Assembly: GCA_037443645.1 (NCBI GenBank)
Contig: JBBINY010000004.1
Span: 1-64,000 of the forward strand
Origin: UBA2336 sp037443645
GTDB taxonomy: Bacteria; Bacteroidota; Bacteroidia; Cytophagales; Cyclobacteriaceae
Length of the DNA: 64,000 nt
Direction: 5' to 3'
Position numbers and translations under genes: made by a program. The first letter of the stretch is position 1. Every line of letters begins with the position of its first letter. This document shows, one piece after another, positions 53,785-62,472 of the stretch. A model generated the notes under the pieces. That model was given only the letters and a program-made list of their open reading frames with translations. It was not told the DNA's origin and ran no database searches.

Positions 53785-54660
53785 ATGAAGGTTTGCTACC
53801 CGCTCATTGTCAGTCTGCTGCTGTGTACCAGCCTGGCAGCACAACAACGAAGAAAAGCACCTGCTTCATTCAATTCAGGCAACGCGCAAGACGCAAAGTT
53901 TCTTGAAAAGCAATGGTGGCTTGGTTTTAAAGCAGGAATTAACCTCTCCGGTGCCGATGTCATCACGTCCTACTCTGCATTAAGTCCGGTGAATTATACG
54001 CCATCAGGAAAAGAATACGACAATTACTCCAAACCCGGAATTGTTGCCGGCATTGAAGTGAGTTTTTACTTCAAGGGCTTCTCGGTAAGTTTTCAACCTG
54101 CCTACCGCAACGCGATGTTTTCCTATTCAAACCAATACCTGTGGGAAGACTCCGGCATCCCCGAAAACCGCCTAGAGCTCACTTACGATCAGGAACAGCA
54201 AATCGACTATGCCGACTTTCCCTTATTGTTCCGTTATGACTTCACCAGCACCCGGCTTCGGCCTTATGTACAGCTTGGAGCAGTTTATACCCTCCTCATC
54301 GATGCCTCCAAATCGGTAAGCATATCCGGTGTTGATTATGCTTCTGGCGGACAAAATGAATTCAATACAGAGCCGATTCGTGTTGGTGCCGCACCTCTTT
54401 TCGCAAAATACCAATGGGCTTTAGCCGGGGGGGCTGGGGTAAACTACCACGTGGGCAACATCCGGGTAAACCTGGATCTGCAGTATCGCAAGGGCATGAG
54501 CCTTGCCAACTCAACAGAGAACCGGTATGGCAATCCGCAATTAGCCGGCATTGGCGATGCGATGGACGATTTCAAAATCAATTCAATTATTGTTACCGTT
54601 GGCACGATGTTCCCGTTGCGGTTTCTTACCAAAGGCTACAGTTCCATTAACCTGAGATGA
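53785..54660 (+). CDS. Predicted outer-membrane beta-barrel (PorT-like)
   Basis: 291 residues with a signal peptide (ending LCTSLAAQQ). Alternating strands such as WWLGFKAGINLSGADV, VAGIEVSFYFKGFSVSFQPAY, YADFPLLFRYDF, LRPYVQLGAVYTLLID and GAGVNYHVGNIRVNLDLQY match the outer-membrane beta-barrel domain group common in Bacteroidota. It starts 3 bp after the DUF1501 gene and overlaps the next gene by 4 bp, implying a shared outer-membrane role. Confidence 0.8.
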   Translation: MKVCYPLIVSLLLCTSLAAQQRRKAPASFNSGNAQDAKFLEKQWWLGFKAGINLSGADVITSYSALSPVNYTPSGKEYDNYSKPGIVAGIEVSFYFKGFSVSFQPAYRNAMFSYSNQYLWEDSGIPENRLELTYDQEQQIDYADFPLLFRYDFTSTRLRPYVQLGAVYTLLIDASKSVSISGVDYASGGQNEFNTEPIRVGAAPLFAKYQWALAGGAGVNYHVGNIRVNLDLQYRKGMSLANSTENRYGNPQLAGIGDAMDDFKINSIIVTVGTMFPLRFLTKGYSSINLR

Positions 54661-55847
54661 TGATGAGGATAACGTTATTCGTACTGATTTCGGTTTTACT
54701 TGTTCAAACTGCCTGCGTAGAGGAAACCAATCCCGCACTGGACGAAAGTACCTTTACCAAAATCTACGACAACTACCAGTTCAGCGCTTCGTATTACCCC
54801 ATCGACATCCAACAAACTTCGGATGGTGGCTACCTGATTTTGGGTGGCCGCAGGTTAACCACAACTACCTTCAGCGGCATTTACCTCCTGAAAGCGGATA
54901 AGTTCGGAAACTTTGTGAGCGATGTATCCATTGACGAAAGCTATGTAAACCCGGTAGGCGACCTGATGAAAATCGGTGCTGATTATTACTTTCTGTGCAT
55001 GGACCCCTTAACCCTTCAAACCCACATTGCACGGGTTGATGCCGATGGCGGAGGATTTACCCCTGTGCCGGCAAGCGCTTCACTTACCTATCCGGCAGCC
55101 GCATCGTTGGATAATACCAACATTGTTGCGCTCAGCTACAACTCCGTTACGCTTCAAACAGTCATTTCGGTAATAACACCAACAGGTTCTGTTACATCAT
55201 CAAAAGGGTATACCATTGGTGCAGGTGAAGGTGTTGAAGAGCCCATCATCAATCATTACCTGCGTACGGGCCGCCAGTTCCCGTTTCAAACGGGCAGGTC
55301 GGGCGGTCTGTATTTTTTTAATGGCTTTTACAACTACACCTTTTCACTGGTATTCACCAACCTCAGTCAGGATGTGCCCAATGGCGTGGTACAGGGACAG
55401 CAGGATGACGGGGGGTTTAGTGCGGTGGTGCCGGTTGCAGGCAATACGTTTGCCGCTGCACGATTCAACTTTGGCGATAACTTTCTGCTGCCCCGGGTAA
55501 CGCTGAATTCATCAGGCATTACCTCAAGTACCGACCTGGGTGGCTTTACCCTGCCCGAACTACGTGCCAATGCTACCGTACGGATTATCCGGGCTACCCT
55601 AAAGAATCAAGACGTGCTGGTATTTGCAGCCAATACCAAATCCAATCAGGTTGGTTTGTACTTCTACGATGAAGGCACCGGTGAATTCCTCTCCAGCCGG
55701 TATGTAGGTTATTCCAATCCCCTGGAAGTCGCATCGATCAGGCAAACAGCCGAAGGAGACCTGATCATATGCGCAACAACCTATGTTGCGGGCCGGTTTG
55801 GCCGGTTCTGTCTGGTGAAGATTTCTCAAAATGATATCCGGTTATAA
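54657..55847 (+). CDS. Lipoprotein-like protein with beta-propeller-type repeats
   Basis: 396 residues. The start overlaps the previous stop (ATGA). The signal ends near LLVQTACVEE, a weak lipobox (Gln at -3). The mature part has repeats of the form QTSDGGYLILGGRR, IYLLKADKFGNF and QTAEGDLIICATTY, resembling delta-60-type or propeller-like repeats. No catalytic motif. Last gene of the DUF1800/DUF1501/barrel run. Confidence 0.7.
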   Translation: MMMRITLFVLISVLLVQTACVEETNPALDESTFTKIYDNYQFSASYYPIDIQQTSDGGYLILGGRRLTTTTFSGIYLLKADKFGNFVSDVSIDESYVNPVGDLMKIGADYYFLCMDPLTLQTHIARVDADGGGFTPVPASASLTYPAAASLDNTNIVALSYNSVTLQTVISVITPTGSVTSSKGYTIGAGEGVEEPIINHYLRTGRQFPFQTGRSGGLYFFNGFYNYTFSLVFTNLSQDVPNGVVQGQQDDGGFSAVVPVAGNTFAAARFNFGDNFLLPRVTLNSSGITSSTDLGGFTLPELRANATVRIIRATLKNQDVLVFAANTKSNQVGLYFYDEGTGEFLSSRYVGYSNPLEVASIRQTAEGDLIICATTYVAGRFGRFCLVKISQNDIRL

Positions 55848-55895
55848 CAGCGCGGGCGCTGAAATATTTCACATTTTTGCAGGACACCCCGATGC

Positions 55896-56918
55896 ATGAT
55901 TCAGATACTTGAAGAGGTTGATCTTCGGCCTTACAATACCTTCGGCATAAGCGAAACAGCCCGCTATTTTGTATCCATCAAGTCCGAAGAAGACTTCCGA
56001 CAACTTCTCCGTCATCCGGTTTACCAAAACAATCCAACCTTCATTCTCGGTGGGGGCAGTAATGTGCTTTTCACAAAACCCTTCAGCGGACTGGTTGTGC
56101 ATGTTACCCTGAAGGGAGTGACCATTGTAAGTGAAACCGAAACAGACGTTTTACTAAAAGCAGCTGCAGGCGAAAACTGGCACCAGCTGGTTATGCACTG
56201 CGTGGATAGAAATTATGGAGGCATTGAAAACCTGTCACTCATACCCGGAACGGTGGGTGCGGCACCCATTCAAAACATCGGGGCATATGGCGTTGAGCTG
56301 AAAGAGACGCTTCACCAGGTTGACGGCCTAGCTCTCGATACCGGCACGAGTAACGTGTTCAGCAATGCCGATTGCCGGTTTGGCTATCGCGACAGCATCT
56401 TTAAACAGGAGCTAAAAGGAAAATTTTTTATCTCAAGCGTTACTTTAAGGTTATCAAAAAAAAATCACCGTCTTCACATCGACTATGGTGCCATTCGCGA
56501 CACATTGAAGAGCATGCAGGTAACACATCCAACCATTCGTTCGGTCAGTGATGCAGTCATCCGGATAAGGTCATCCAGACTTCCAGATCCTGCTCATCTT
56601 GGCAATGCAGGAAGCTTCTTCAAGAACCCCACCGTACGTGCATCGCACTTCAGCGAACTTAAAAAACTTCATCCAAGTATACCGGGGTATGAAACTGAAA
56701 ATCAACAAGTTAAAATACCTGCAGCCTGGCTCATCGAAACCTGTGGATGGAAAGGAAAACGATTGGATAACGTTGGTGTCCATGAACATCAGGCACTGGT
56801 GCTGGTAAACTTTGGTGGCGCAAAAGGCGAGGCGATGCTCCAACTTGCCTCGCAGATTCAATCCGCTGTCAGAACAAAATTTCAAATCGATTTACAATCC
56901 GAAGTGAACATCATCTGA
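55896..56918 (+). CDS. murB: UDP-N-acetylenolpyruvoylglucosamine reductase
   Basis: 340 residues, E. coli-like (type I) length. PYNTFGI, FILGGGSNVLFT (FAD binding), ENLSLIPGTVGAAPIQNIGAYG, CRFGYRDSIFK, and LGNAGSFFKNP with the catalytic Ser are present; the C-terminal VHEHQALVLVNFG block is also conserved. It reduces enolpyruvyl-UDP-GlcNAc to UDP-MurNAc in peptidoglycan synthesis. Single gene. Confidence 0.96.
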   Translation: MIQILEEVDLRPYNTFGISETARYFVSIKSEEDFRQLLRHPVYQNNPTFILGGGSNVLFTKPFSGLVVHVTLKGVTIVSETETDVLLKAAAGENWHQLVMHCVDRNYGGIENLSLIPGTVGAAPIQNIGAYGVELKETLHQVDGLALDTGTSNVFSNADCRFGYRDSIFKQELKGKFFISSVTLRLSKKNHRLHIDYGAIRDTLKSMQVTHPTIRSVSDAVIRIRSSRLPDPAHLGNAGSFFKNPTVRASHFSELKKLHPSIPGYETENQQVKIPAAWLIETCGWKGKRLDNVGVHEHQALVLVNFGGAKGEAMLQLASQIQSAVRTKFQIDLQSEVNII

Positions 56919-56994
56919 CGACCTGAGCCAACAGGAATGTGGATAACTTTACCCTGCAAAATTTTCGTTACATGAAAATTTTCTGCTAAAAATT

Positions 56995-57024
56995 TTTGAG
57001 AATTAATTTTTTGTTATACCTTTT
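56995..57024 (+). promoter_or_regulatory. Putative promoter of the Lys/Ala peptide gene
   Basis: TTTG at 56995-56998, 18 bp, then TACCTTTT at 57017-57024 (seven of eight against TAnnTTTG). A transcript from here would begin about 57031 and reach the ATG at 57058 with a short A-rich leader. Confidence 0.5.
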
Positions 57025-57057
57025 CACATCTTTTTAACCTAAAAAAACAAAAACGCT

Positions 57058-57108
57058 ATGGCAAAGAAAGCGAAAAAGGCAAAGAAAGCTGCCAAGAAGA
57101 AGAAGTAA
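57058..57108 (+). CDS. 16-residue Lys/Ala peptide
   Basis: The complete reading is MAKKAKKAKKAAKKKK: ten Lys, five Ala and the start Met. It has a good upstream promoter match, its own ATG and stop, and an intrinsic terminator 27 bp after the stop, so it looks like a stand-alone transcription unit. The sequence resembles the tail of bacterial H1-like proteins. The next gene (57302) also has a Lys/Ala-rich N-terminus. Function is unknown: a nucleic-acid-binding peptide, or a tail fragment left from a longer gene. Tiny Lys-rich genes are also prone to chance prediction, but the flanking signals argue for reality. Confidence 0.5.
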   Translation: MAKKAKKAKKAAKKKK

Positions 57109-57135
57109 TTAGGTAACAACCTAACGACTTTGCGG

Positions 57136-57162
57136 AGGGAAGCGGTTCAGAATCGCTTCCCT
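57136..57162 (+). terminator. Intrinsic terminator after the Lys/Ala peptide gene
   Basis: AGGGAAGCG, loop GTTCAGAAT, CGCTTCCCT: a perfect 9-bp stem followed by TTCGTATTTT. It starts 27 bp after the 16-codon gene. Confidence 0.75.
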
Positions 57163-57301
57163 TTCGTATTTTATATCATCACACTCATCTCTATACTCTT
57201 CATTCATACGGTTGCATAAATTTATCCGGTCAGTAAGTTGGCGAAAAGCCTGTATACCCTCTACTTTTGCAGCGATCTGTGATCTATAAACAACGGGAAC
57301 C

Positions 57302-57616
57302 ATGGCGAAAGCAGCAACTAAAAAAACACCAACCGGTAAAAGCAGCACACCCGCTGCCGTAAAATCAAAAACCCTTGCCATTGAAAAGGTGAGCGAACAG
57401 GTGCTAAGCAAATTACAGGCGCTGAACCTCGAGGCCGGCCTCCAGGCCGACATCCAGTGGTGCCTGGGCAGTTACCGGCACGACAAAAATCCGGTGGGCT
57501 TGTTTGAAATGGGACGTAAAGCCGTGCCTGTGCTGAAAGCCGCTGCCGAGAAAAACAAGAAGTCGGTTTCCGCTAAACTGATTGCCGACCTGGAAAAAGC
57601 ATTGAAGTCCAAATAA
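57302..57616 (+). CDS. Small protein with Lys/Ala-rich histone-tail-like N-terminus
   Basis: 104 residues. The first 25 (MAKAATKKTPTGKSSTPAAV) are Lys/Ala/Thr/Pro-rich and probably disordered, like H1-type tails. The rest is helical (IEKVSEQVLSKLQALNLEAG, then QADIQWCLGSYRHDKNPVGL, then KAVPVLKAAAEKNKKSVS) and ends in Lys. No named domain recognised. Could be a nucleoid- or RNA-associated protein; that is an inference from composition. Convergent with the dCMP deaminase gene. Confidence 0.65.
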   Translation: MAKAATKKTPTGKSSTPAAVKSKTLAIEKVSEQVLSKLQALNLEAGLQADIQWCLGSYRHDKNPVGLFEMGRKAVPVLKAAAEKNKKSVSAKLIADLEKALKSK

Positions 57617-57634
57617 GAACCCGAAGCTGAATAG

Positions 57635-58123
57635 TTAAATCATGTGGGTAACATTGGCCAGTTGCCCTGCATATTTTTCGGTATCAACGCCAAACCGATT
57701 CAGAAACTCAACCCCTTCATCCCCGGGTAATCCCTTGTGCTCGGCATACGACTTGAGGTAAATAACACGCGTTATACCCATGCTGTAAATTATCCGTGCA
57801 CATGCCAGGCAAGGCGACAGCGTGACGTATAGGGTTGATCCTTCAACGGAAGTCTTGTTCTTTACTGCATACAGAATAGCGTTTTGCTCGGCATGGATGG
57901 CCAGCGAACAACCGCCTTTCGAATCGCGGGGGCAACCCACCTCAGGCCACTCTTCATCGCAGTTGTGCGTGCCTGATGGCGGCCCGTTATAACCGATGGA
58001 AATAATGCGCGTATCTTTCGTGAGCACCGCCCCCACGTGCCGTTTAATGCAATGCGACCGCTTGGCCAGGTTAACGGCCAACTCCATGAAGATGTCATCA
58101 AATGCAGGGCGCTGCATGCTCAT
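57635..58123 (-). CDS. Deoxycytidylate deaminase-like enzyme
   Basis: 162 residues from the ATG at 58123 (MSMQRPAFDDIF); a longer in-frame start overlaps the divergent DUF2911 gene. Zinc-dependent cytidine/deoxycytidylate deaminase: LAIHAEQNAILYA supplies H-A-E, and VTLSPCLACARIIYS supplies PCxxC. VGAVLTKDTRIISIGYNGPPSGT and the extra CDEEWPEVGC segment are typical of dCMP deaminases, which make dUMP for thymidylate synthase. thyA is about 21 kb away. Confidence 0.9.
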   Translation of the reverse strand: MSMQRPAFDDIFMELAVNLAKRSHCIKRHVGAVLTKDTRIISIGYNGPPSGTHNCDEEWPEVGCPRDSKGGCSLAIHAEQNAILYAVKNKTSVEGSTLYVTLSPCLACARIIYSMGITRVIYLKSYAEHKGLPGDEGVEFLNRFGVDTEKYAGQLANVTHMI

Positions 58124-58164
58124 TACGAATAATCCCTCCGAACCGGTTATCTTCGCCCAAGATA

Positions 58165-58719
58165 ATGACGAACATGACACAGGCAAAACGCCTCCTGCTG
58201 CTCCTTCTGCTTCTGCATGTTTCCTTGGCAGCATTTACACAGGAAGCCGTGAAACCGCGCACCAGTCCCCTGGCCCTGATTACCATGCGCTACAAAGACA
58301 CGTACGTGCGCATTACCTATTCACAGCCACACAAGCGGGGCAGGGAAATTTTTGGCAACCTGGTGCCCTATGGTGAGGTGTGGCGCACCGGGGCCAATGA
58401 GGCAACCGAACTCACCACCACGCGCGATCTGATCGTGGGCGGAACCCTGCTCCCTACAGGTAATTACACGCTCTTTACCATTCCGGAGAAGGATACATGG
58501 ACCATTATTTTTAATAAGGATGTAGGCCTGTGGGGATCCTATAACTACAACCCTAAAATGGATGCCCTGCGTTTGGTTGTGCCCGTTCAGCAAAATGAAC
58601 AGGCTTACGAAGCGTTTACCATCCAGTTCGACCAGCGCAACAATGTGGCCGACCTTTTGCTGATGTGGGATACGGTGAAGATCCTTATCCCCATTCAATG
58701 TATTGAACCGAAACCATGA
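58165..58719 (+). CDS. DUF2911 protein, exported
   Basis: 184 residues from ATG 58165 (or 58174), with a strong signal peptide (poly-Leu, ending LAAFTQEA). DUF2911 landmarks: VRITYSQPHKRGREIFGNLVPYG, VWRTGANEATELTTTRDLIVGG, LPTGNYTLFTIPEKDTWTIIFN. Function unknown; widespread in Bacteroidota and related phyla. The stop overlaps the start of the next gene by 4 bp. Confidence 0.87.
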   Translation: MTNMTQAKRLLLLLLLLHVSLAAFTQEAVKPRTSPLALITMRYKDTYVRITYSQPHKRGREIFGNLVPYGEVWRTGANEATELTTTRDLIVGGTLLPTGNYTLFTIPEKDTWTIIFNKDVGLWGSYNYNPKMDALRLVVPVQQNEQAYEAFTIQFDQRNNVADLLLMWDTVKILIPIQCIEPKP

Positions 58720-59234
58720 AAACCTCCTGCCTGCAACTAACCTTTGCATTGTTTATAAACGTTGCCACGTTTGCCCAACCCGACCTTACCGAACTGGACA
58801 GGCGCAACGGGTTTAAGGACATCAAGATGACCTACCCGATTGATTCGGTTAGGGGGGCAAAATTCAAAAAAGACATTACCGAAAAAGGCAATCACCCGGC
58901 TAAAGTATTTGAAGTAACCGACCCGTCCTACCTGACTATTGGCGAGGTGAAGGTAAACCGCATGGAGGTGAAGACGTACAAGAATCACATTTATGAAATC
59001 CTGGTGATTACCGAAAAAGATACCCGCCTGATGAAAGGCCTTGAAAGTGCGCTGGGCAAGCCCGTGTATGATGTGCGCAATGATAACTACAAATGGACCG
59101 GCAAAAACCTGAGCCTGACCTTCAGGGCCGTCTCAAAAAACGAACTGGAACTGCTCTACACTTCCTACCTCATCCATAAAATGATGAAGGAGGATAAAAA
59201 GAAAAAGATTGACGATATCGCGGATGATTTTTAA
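58716..59234 (+). CDS. Exported protein of unknown function
   Basis: 172 residues with a signal peptide (MKTSCLQLTFALFINVATFAQ). The mature part is mixed alpha/beta and charged (NGFKDIKMTYPIDSVRGAKF, YKNHIYEILVITEKDTRLMK, LESALGKPVYDVRNDNYKW) and ends in a Lys/Asp-rich tail. No family recognised. Translationally coupled to the DUF2911 gene. Confidence 0.7.
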   Translation: MKTSCLQLTFALFINVATFAQPDLTELDRRNGFKDIKMTYPIDSVRGAKFKKDITEKGNHPAKVFEVTDPSYLTIGEVKVNRMEVKTYKNHIYEILVITEKDTRLMKGLESALGKPVYDVRNDNYKWTGKNLSLTFRAVSKNELELLYTSYLIHKMMKEDKKKKIDDIADDF

Positions 59235-59255
59235 TGAGGCTTTGCCTGACTCAAT

Positions 59256-61115
59256 TTACCGTTTACCAAATATTCTCTGAACATATACCTTATCACCTTG
59301 CCTCGCCTTCAAAATGTATAACCCTTCTTTTAAATGGCCAACGTAAAGTTTGGCTTTCAGCGTTCCTGAAACGTGGGTCAATACCTCCCTGCCTAATTCA
59401 TCGTAAAGGGTGATGTAAGCCAGTTCACCAACCGGGGCCTTGCTGTTCTGTACAGGCAACCCCTCCAACCCCGGTGTACCGATTGTTTCTGATAAATCAT
59501 TTTCTGTGCGCACATCCAGTTCATCAGTTACCGGATTTGGTGTAGTAATCAGGATAATACCTCCTCCACCGCCTGAGCCAACTACTACGGTGAGCGCCCG
59601 TGCACCACCCGAACCGCAGATGTTCTCAGCAGCCACATATGGCGTGTAGGTGCCATTAGCCGATGCTGTTTGAATGATGGCCCGGTTGCCATAATTGGCA
59701 AACAGGCTGAAACCCGAAGGAACATACCAGGTGTATTGAGTTGCCCCGGGAACCTCTACCCGCTGGTAAATAGTGGGGTTAGTGCTAATCAGTTTTACAA
59801 TATCAAAGTAGTAATAGGCGCCTGAGTTTAAGGTTACAGGGTTTTGACCGTATGCCCCGAATACATAAAGGTTCTCACTGGTCAACAACGGCTGGCCCAC
59901 CCATACTGTTTTGGTAGCGGGATCGGCCGGGCAGTTAAATGTTGCCGTTACCGTTACACTGCCTCTCCTGCTTTGTAGCCGCGTGGCCACACCCGTGCTC
60001 GGAACAATGGTTAAAATAGTGGTATTGCTGCTTGACCACGTGGGTATGGCAAATGGCGCATTCATAATGCTGAAAGTGCCGCTGGTACAAATAAAATTAG
60101 GGCCAAGCACCTGGGGCGGAATATAAGCAGGATTTATGGCACCGCTCGTTCTGGAACTGCCGCACGCAAAATTTACGGTTGCCTTTATGTCACCTTCAAT
60201 GGCTCTGGTGCCATTGGGCTTGAGTGTTATCGTATTGGCATTCTGGCTGTCTACCGTCCAGCCGGAAGGAAACGACCATGAATAGTTGCTGACACAACCC
60301 AACGAAGGGCTTAGTGTTGCTGTAAACGTAACCGGGGTGGTATCGCACGCGGTAACCCCGGTAAAGCCCGGAGGGGACCCCGCTACTACCACGGGGTTAA
60401 TGCCGTTAAGAGAAATGCTTGTAGGTTTAGAAAGGCCTGCGGCACCACAACGGTCGGAAATCAGACCCTTTATCGCAACATTACCCGGCAGCGCACAATT
60501 TGTTGGAAATATTCGTAATACGTTTAATGTGGTATTTATCTGCCCCGTGGCACCTGTTTCAGTTCTCCAACCAACCGGCAAATCCCAAACATAGCGAACT
60601 TCTTGTAAAGGAGGTTGGCCTGCTCCACCAGTGCCAATGACGAACATCCGTGGTATAAACAAATCCACAAAAGTTGTAGTGCAGAAATCAATGTCTACTG
60701 AATTTGTAAAAGAACCCCATCCTTGGTTGTTTACTGAAAGAATCAACTCCTCTTTGGTTGAGCCTCCTCCTTCATTCGGGTTGCCATTTGGGCATCCGTG
60801 AAAGCGGACGGTAATTTTGCTTATTGCACCAGGAATATCAAACCAGTTAACCGTAACCTCTTGCTGATCACTTGGACCGTTAACAATTCCATTAGTTACC
60901 AACCATTCTATGCGACAAGTGCTGAAATTACTTGGCAAACTCACCCGATAGACCGTGGAGGTGTTAGGACAAACTGTGTTAGGAATGGTTGACCCTGTTT
61001 GCTTAGTAATTGTTTGGCCAAAAAGGGTAAACGAATTGAACAACAGTATTAAAGAAAGGTATGAAAGAAATGTTCTTTCACGAAGACAGGGTAGTGAAGA
61101 AATAAAGATTTTCAT
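59256..61115 (-). CDS. Large secreted Ig/PKD-like protein with T9SS type A sorting domain
   Basis: 619 residues. N-terminal signal (hydrophobic FLSYLSLILLFNSFTLFGQ). The body is a series of beta-rich Ig/PKD-like segments with paired Cys (e.g. CDTTPVTFTATLSPSLGCVS, FACGSSRTSGAI). The C-terminus (about 525-619) is a T9SS sorting domain: TTPNPVTDELDV, YITLYDELGREVLTHVSG, GLYILKARQGDKVYVQRI. Likely a surface adhesin or shell-like protein. Residues about 190-380 are encoded by a 577-bp segment found again, unchanged, at 61881-62457. It lies 24 bp downstream of an outer-membrane-protein gene, probably in one operon. Confidence 0.88.
   Translation of the reverse strand: MKIFISSLPCLRERTFLSYLSLILLFNSFTLFGQTITKQTGSTIPNTVCPNTSTVYRVSLPSNFSTCRIEWLVTNGIVNGPSDQQEVTVNWFDIPGAISKITVRFHGCPNGNPNEGGGSTKEELILSVNNQGWGSFTNSVDIDFCTTTFVDLFIPRMFVIGTGGAGQPPLQEVRYVWDLPVGWRTETGATGQINTTLNVLRIFPTNCALPGNVAIKGLISDRCGAAGLSKPTSISLNGINPVVVAGSPPGFTGVTACDTTPVTFTATLSPSLGCVSNYSWSFPSGWTVDSQNANTITLKPNGTRAIEGDIKATVNFACGSSRTSGAINPAYIPPQVLGPNFICTSGTFSIMNAPFAIPTWSSSNTTILTIVPSTGVATRLQSRRGSVTVTATFNCPADPATKTVWVGQPLLTSENLYVFGAYGQNPVTLNSGAYYYFDIVKLISTNPTIYQRVEVPGATQYTWYVPSGFSLFANYGNRAIIQTASANGTYTPYVAAENICGSGGARALTVVVGSGGGGGIILITTPNPVTDELDVRTENDLSETIGTPGLEGLPVQNSKAPVGELAYITLYDELGREVLTHVSGTLKAKLYVGHLKEGLYILKARQGDKVYVQRIFGKR
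59973..60549. repeat. 577-bp direct repeat, copy A (inside the adhesin gene)
   Basis: Compared by eye with 61881-62457 at a constant offset of 1908 bp, I find no mismatch or gap. The match starts at TTGTAGCCGC and ends at TGCCCCGTG; on both sides the sequences differ at once. Same orientation as copy B. Confidence 0.93.
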
Positions 61116-61139
61116 ATAAATATTGTTTTGATATTAAAA

Positions 61140-61844
61140 CTAATTTCTCTGATACTTCACTACAAGTGTAAATTCGATTGAACTCCTTGACAGGCGATAC
61201 CCGTTCACATTAATCATGTCAGTAAATCCGTAACGGATACCTCCTTGAAAGCCGATAAAGAAGTGATCGAAAAGCTTAAGAGGATAACCTAATCCAGTGA
61301 GTCCACTGATTTCGTAACTCTTGAACCCACTGATTGTATTAATACGGGCATTCCCAACCCATTCATAAGATTTACTTAAATCACCATATACTGTACCTAT
61401 ATAAGCATATAACCCACTTTGTTTACCAAGATAAAAGATGGGTAAAATCTGCAGGCACAAATACTGGTTGACCTGCTCATTGGGAGAATAGTGATATATG
61501 GTACCATCAGGGTTATAAGTTTTATAACCCTTTATATATTTGAGATTGTTAAATCCCATGCCCAACAGAAGATCAAACCTCGAACTAAATTTGTGTACCA
61601 AATTAATACCTAAGTACATATTGTACTTCTCATCAATTACGTACTCGGTTTGCCCCAAACTTGACTCTTTGATGAAATGACTCCAACCATGGTCATCAAT
61701 AAATAATATGCCTGTACTAATCACCATTTCAATACCACTGATAACCCGCTTATTTTTTCGCAATTCCGGAATTGCAACGTTATGCTGTGCTAAAATGAAT
61801 ACGGGTAATACCACTATAAACGTTATGACAAAGGCCTTTTTCAT
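61140..61844 (-). CDS. Predicted outer-membrane beta-barrel protein
   Basis: 234 residues with a signal peptide (ending FILAQHN). Strand-like stretches KRVISGIEMVISTGILFID, FDLLLGMGFNNLKYIKGY, GLYAYIGTVYGDLSKSY, GLTGLGYPLKLFDHFFIGFQ and SSIEFTLVVKYQRN indicate a barrel. No named family recognised. By eye it is more AT-rich than the genes around it. It is flanked on both sides by the two 577-bp repeat copies and is followed by the T9SS adhesin gene, so the barrel and adhesin may form a surface unit that moved or rearranged together. Confidence 0.7.
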   Translation of the reverse strand: MKKAFVITFIVVLPVFILAQHNVAIPELRKNKRVISGIEMVISTGILFIDDHGWSHFIKESSLGQTEYVIDEKYNMYLGINLVHKFSSRFDLLLGMGFNNLKYIKGYKTYNPDGTIYHYSPNEQVNQYLCLQILPIFYLGKQSGLYAYIGTVYGDLSKSYEWVGNARINTISGFKSYEISGLTGLGYPLKLFDHFFIGFQGGIRYGFTDMINVNGYRLSRSSIEFTLVVKYQRN

Positions 61845-61880
61845 TTTTAATCGGTAATGTAAAACTTACAATTTCTGCAC

Positions 61881-62457
61881 TTGTAGCCGCGTGGCCACAC
61901 CCGTGCTCGGAACAATGGTTAAAATAGTGGTATTGCTGCTTGACCACGTGGGTATGGCAAATGGCGCATTCATAATGCTGAAAGTGCCGCTGGTACAAAT
62001 AAAATTAGGGCCAAGCACCTGGGGCGGAATATAAGCAGGATTTATGGCACCGCTCGTTCTGGAACTGCCGCACGCAAAATTTACGGTTGCCTTTATGTCA
62101 CCTTCAATGGCTCTGGTGCCATTGGGCTTGAGTGTTATCGTATTGGCATTCTGGCTGTCTACCGTCCAGCCGGAAGGAAACGACCATGAATAGTTGCTGA
62201 CACAACCCAACGAAGGGCTTAGTGTTGCTGTAAACGTAACCGGGGTGGTATCGCACGCGGTAACCCCGGTAAAGCCCGGAGGGGACCCCGCTACTACCAC
62301 GGGGTTAATGCCGTTAAGAGAAATGCTTGTAGGTTTAGAAAGGCCTGCGGCACCACAACGGTCGGAAATCAGACCCTTTATCGCAACATTACCCGGCAGC
62401 GCACAATTTGTTGGAAATATTCGTAATACGTTTAATGTGGTATTTATCTGCCCCGTG
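61881..62457. repeat. 577-bp direct repeat, copy B (between barrel gene and lgt)
   Basis: Exact copy of 59973-60549 in the same orientation. The distance between copies is 1331 bp, containing the 5' third of the adhesin gene and the whole barrel gene. Homologous recombination between copies would delete 1908 bp or duplicate it. Confidence 0.93.
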
Positions 62458-62472
62458 AGAGAGAGAGAGAGA
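62457..62472. repeat. (GA)8 dinucleotide repeat at the duplication boundary
   Basis: Sixteen bases of perfect GA repeat begin exactly at the last base shared with copy A. On the minus strand it reads (TC)8 a few codons after the TTG that opens the fragment frame. Short dinucleotide tracts of this kind can change length by slippage; whether this one does is unknown. Confidence 0.9.

Noticed and set aside
57058..57108. The Lys/Ala peptide as a second RiPP precursor
   Set aside because: No modifying enzyme is nearby, and it lacks any leader/core division.
57121..57453. 110-codon open stretch on the minus strand
   Set aside because: Overlaps the terminator hairpin and the start of the 104-residue gene; no motif, and the plus-strand gene has clear coding character.
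59973..62457. Duplicated segment as an insertion sequence or IS-flanked transposon
   Set aside because: No transposase, terminal inverted repeats or target-site duplication could be seen; the repeats are parts of a coding sequence.
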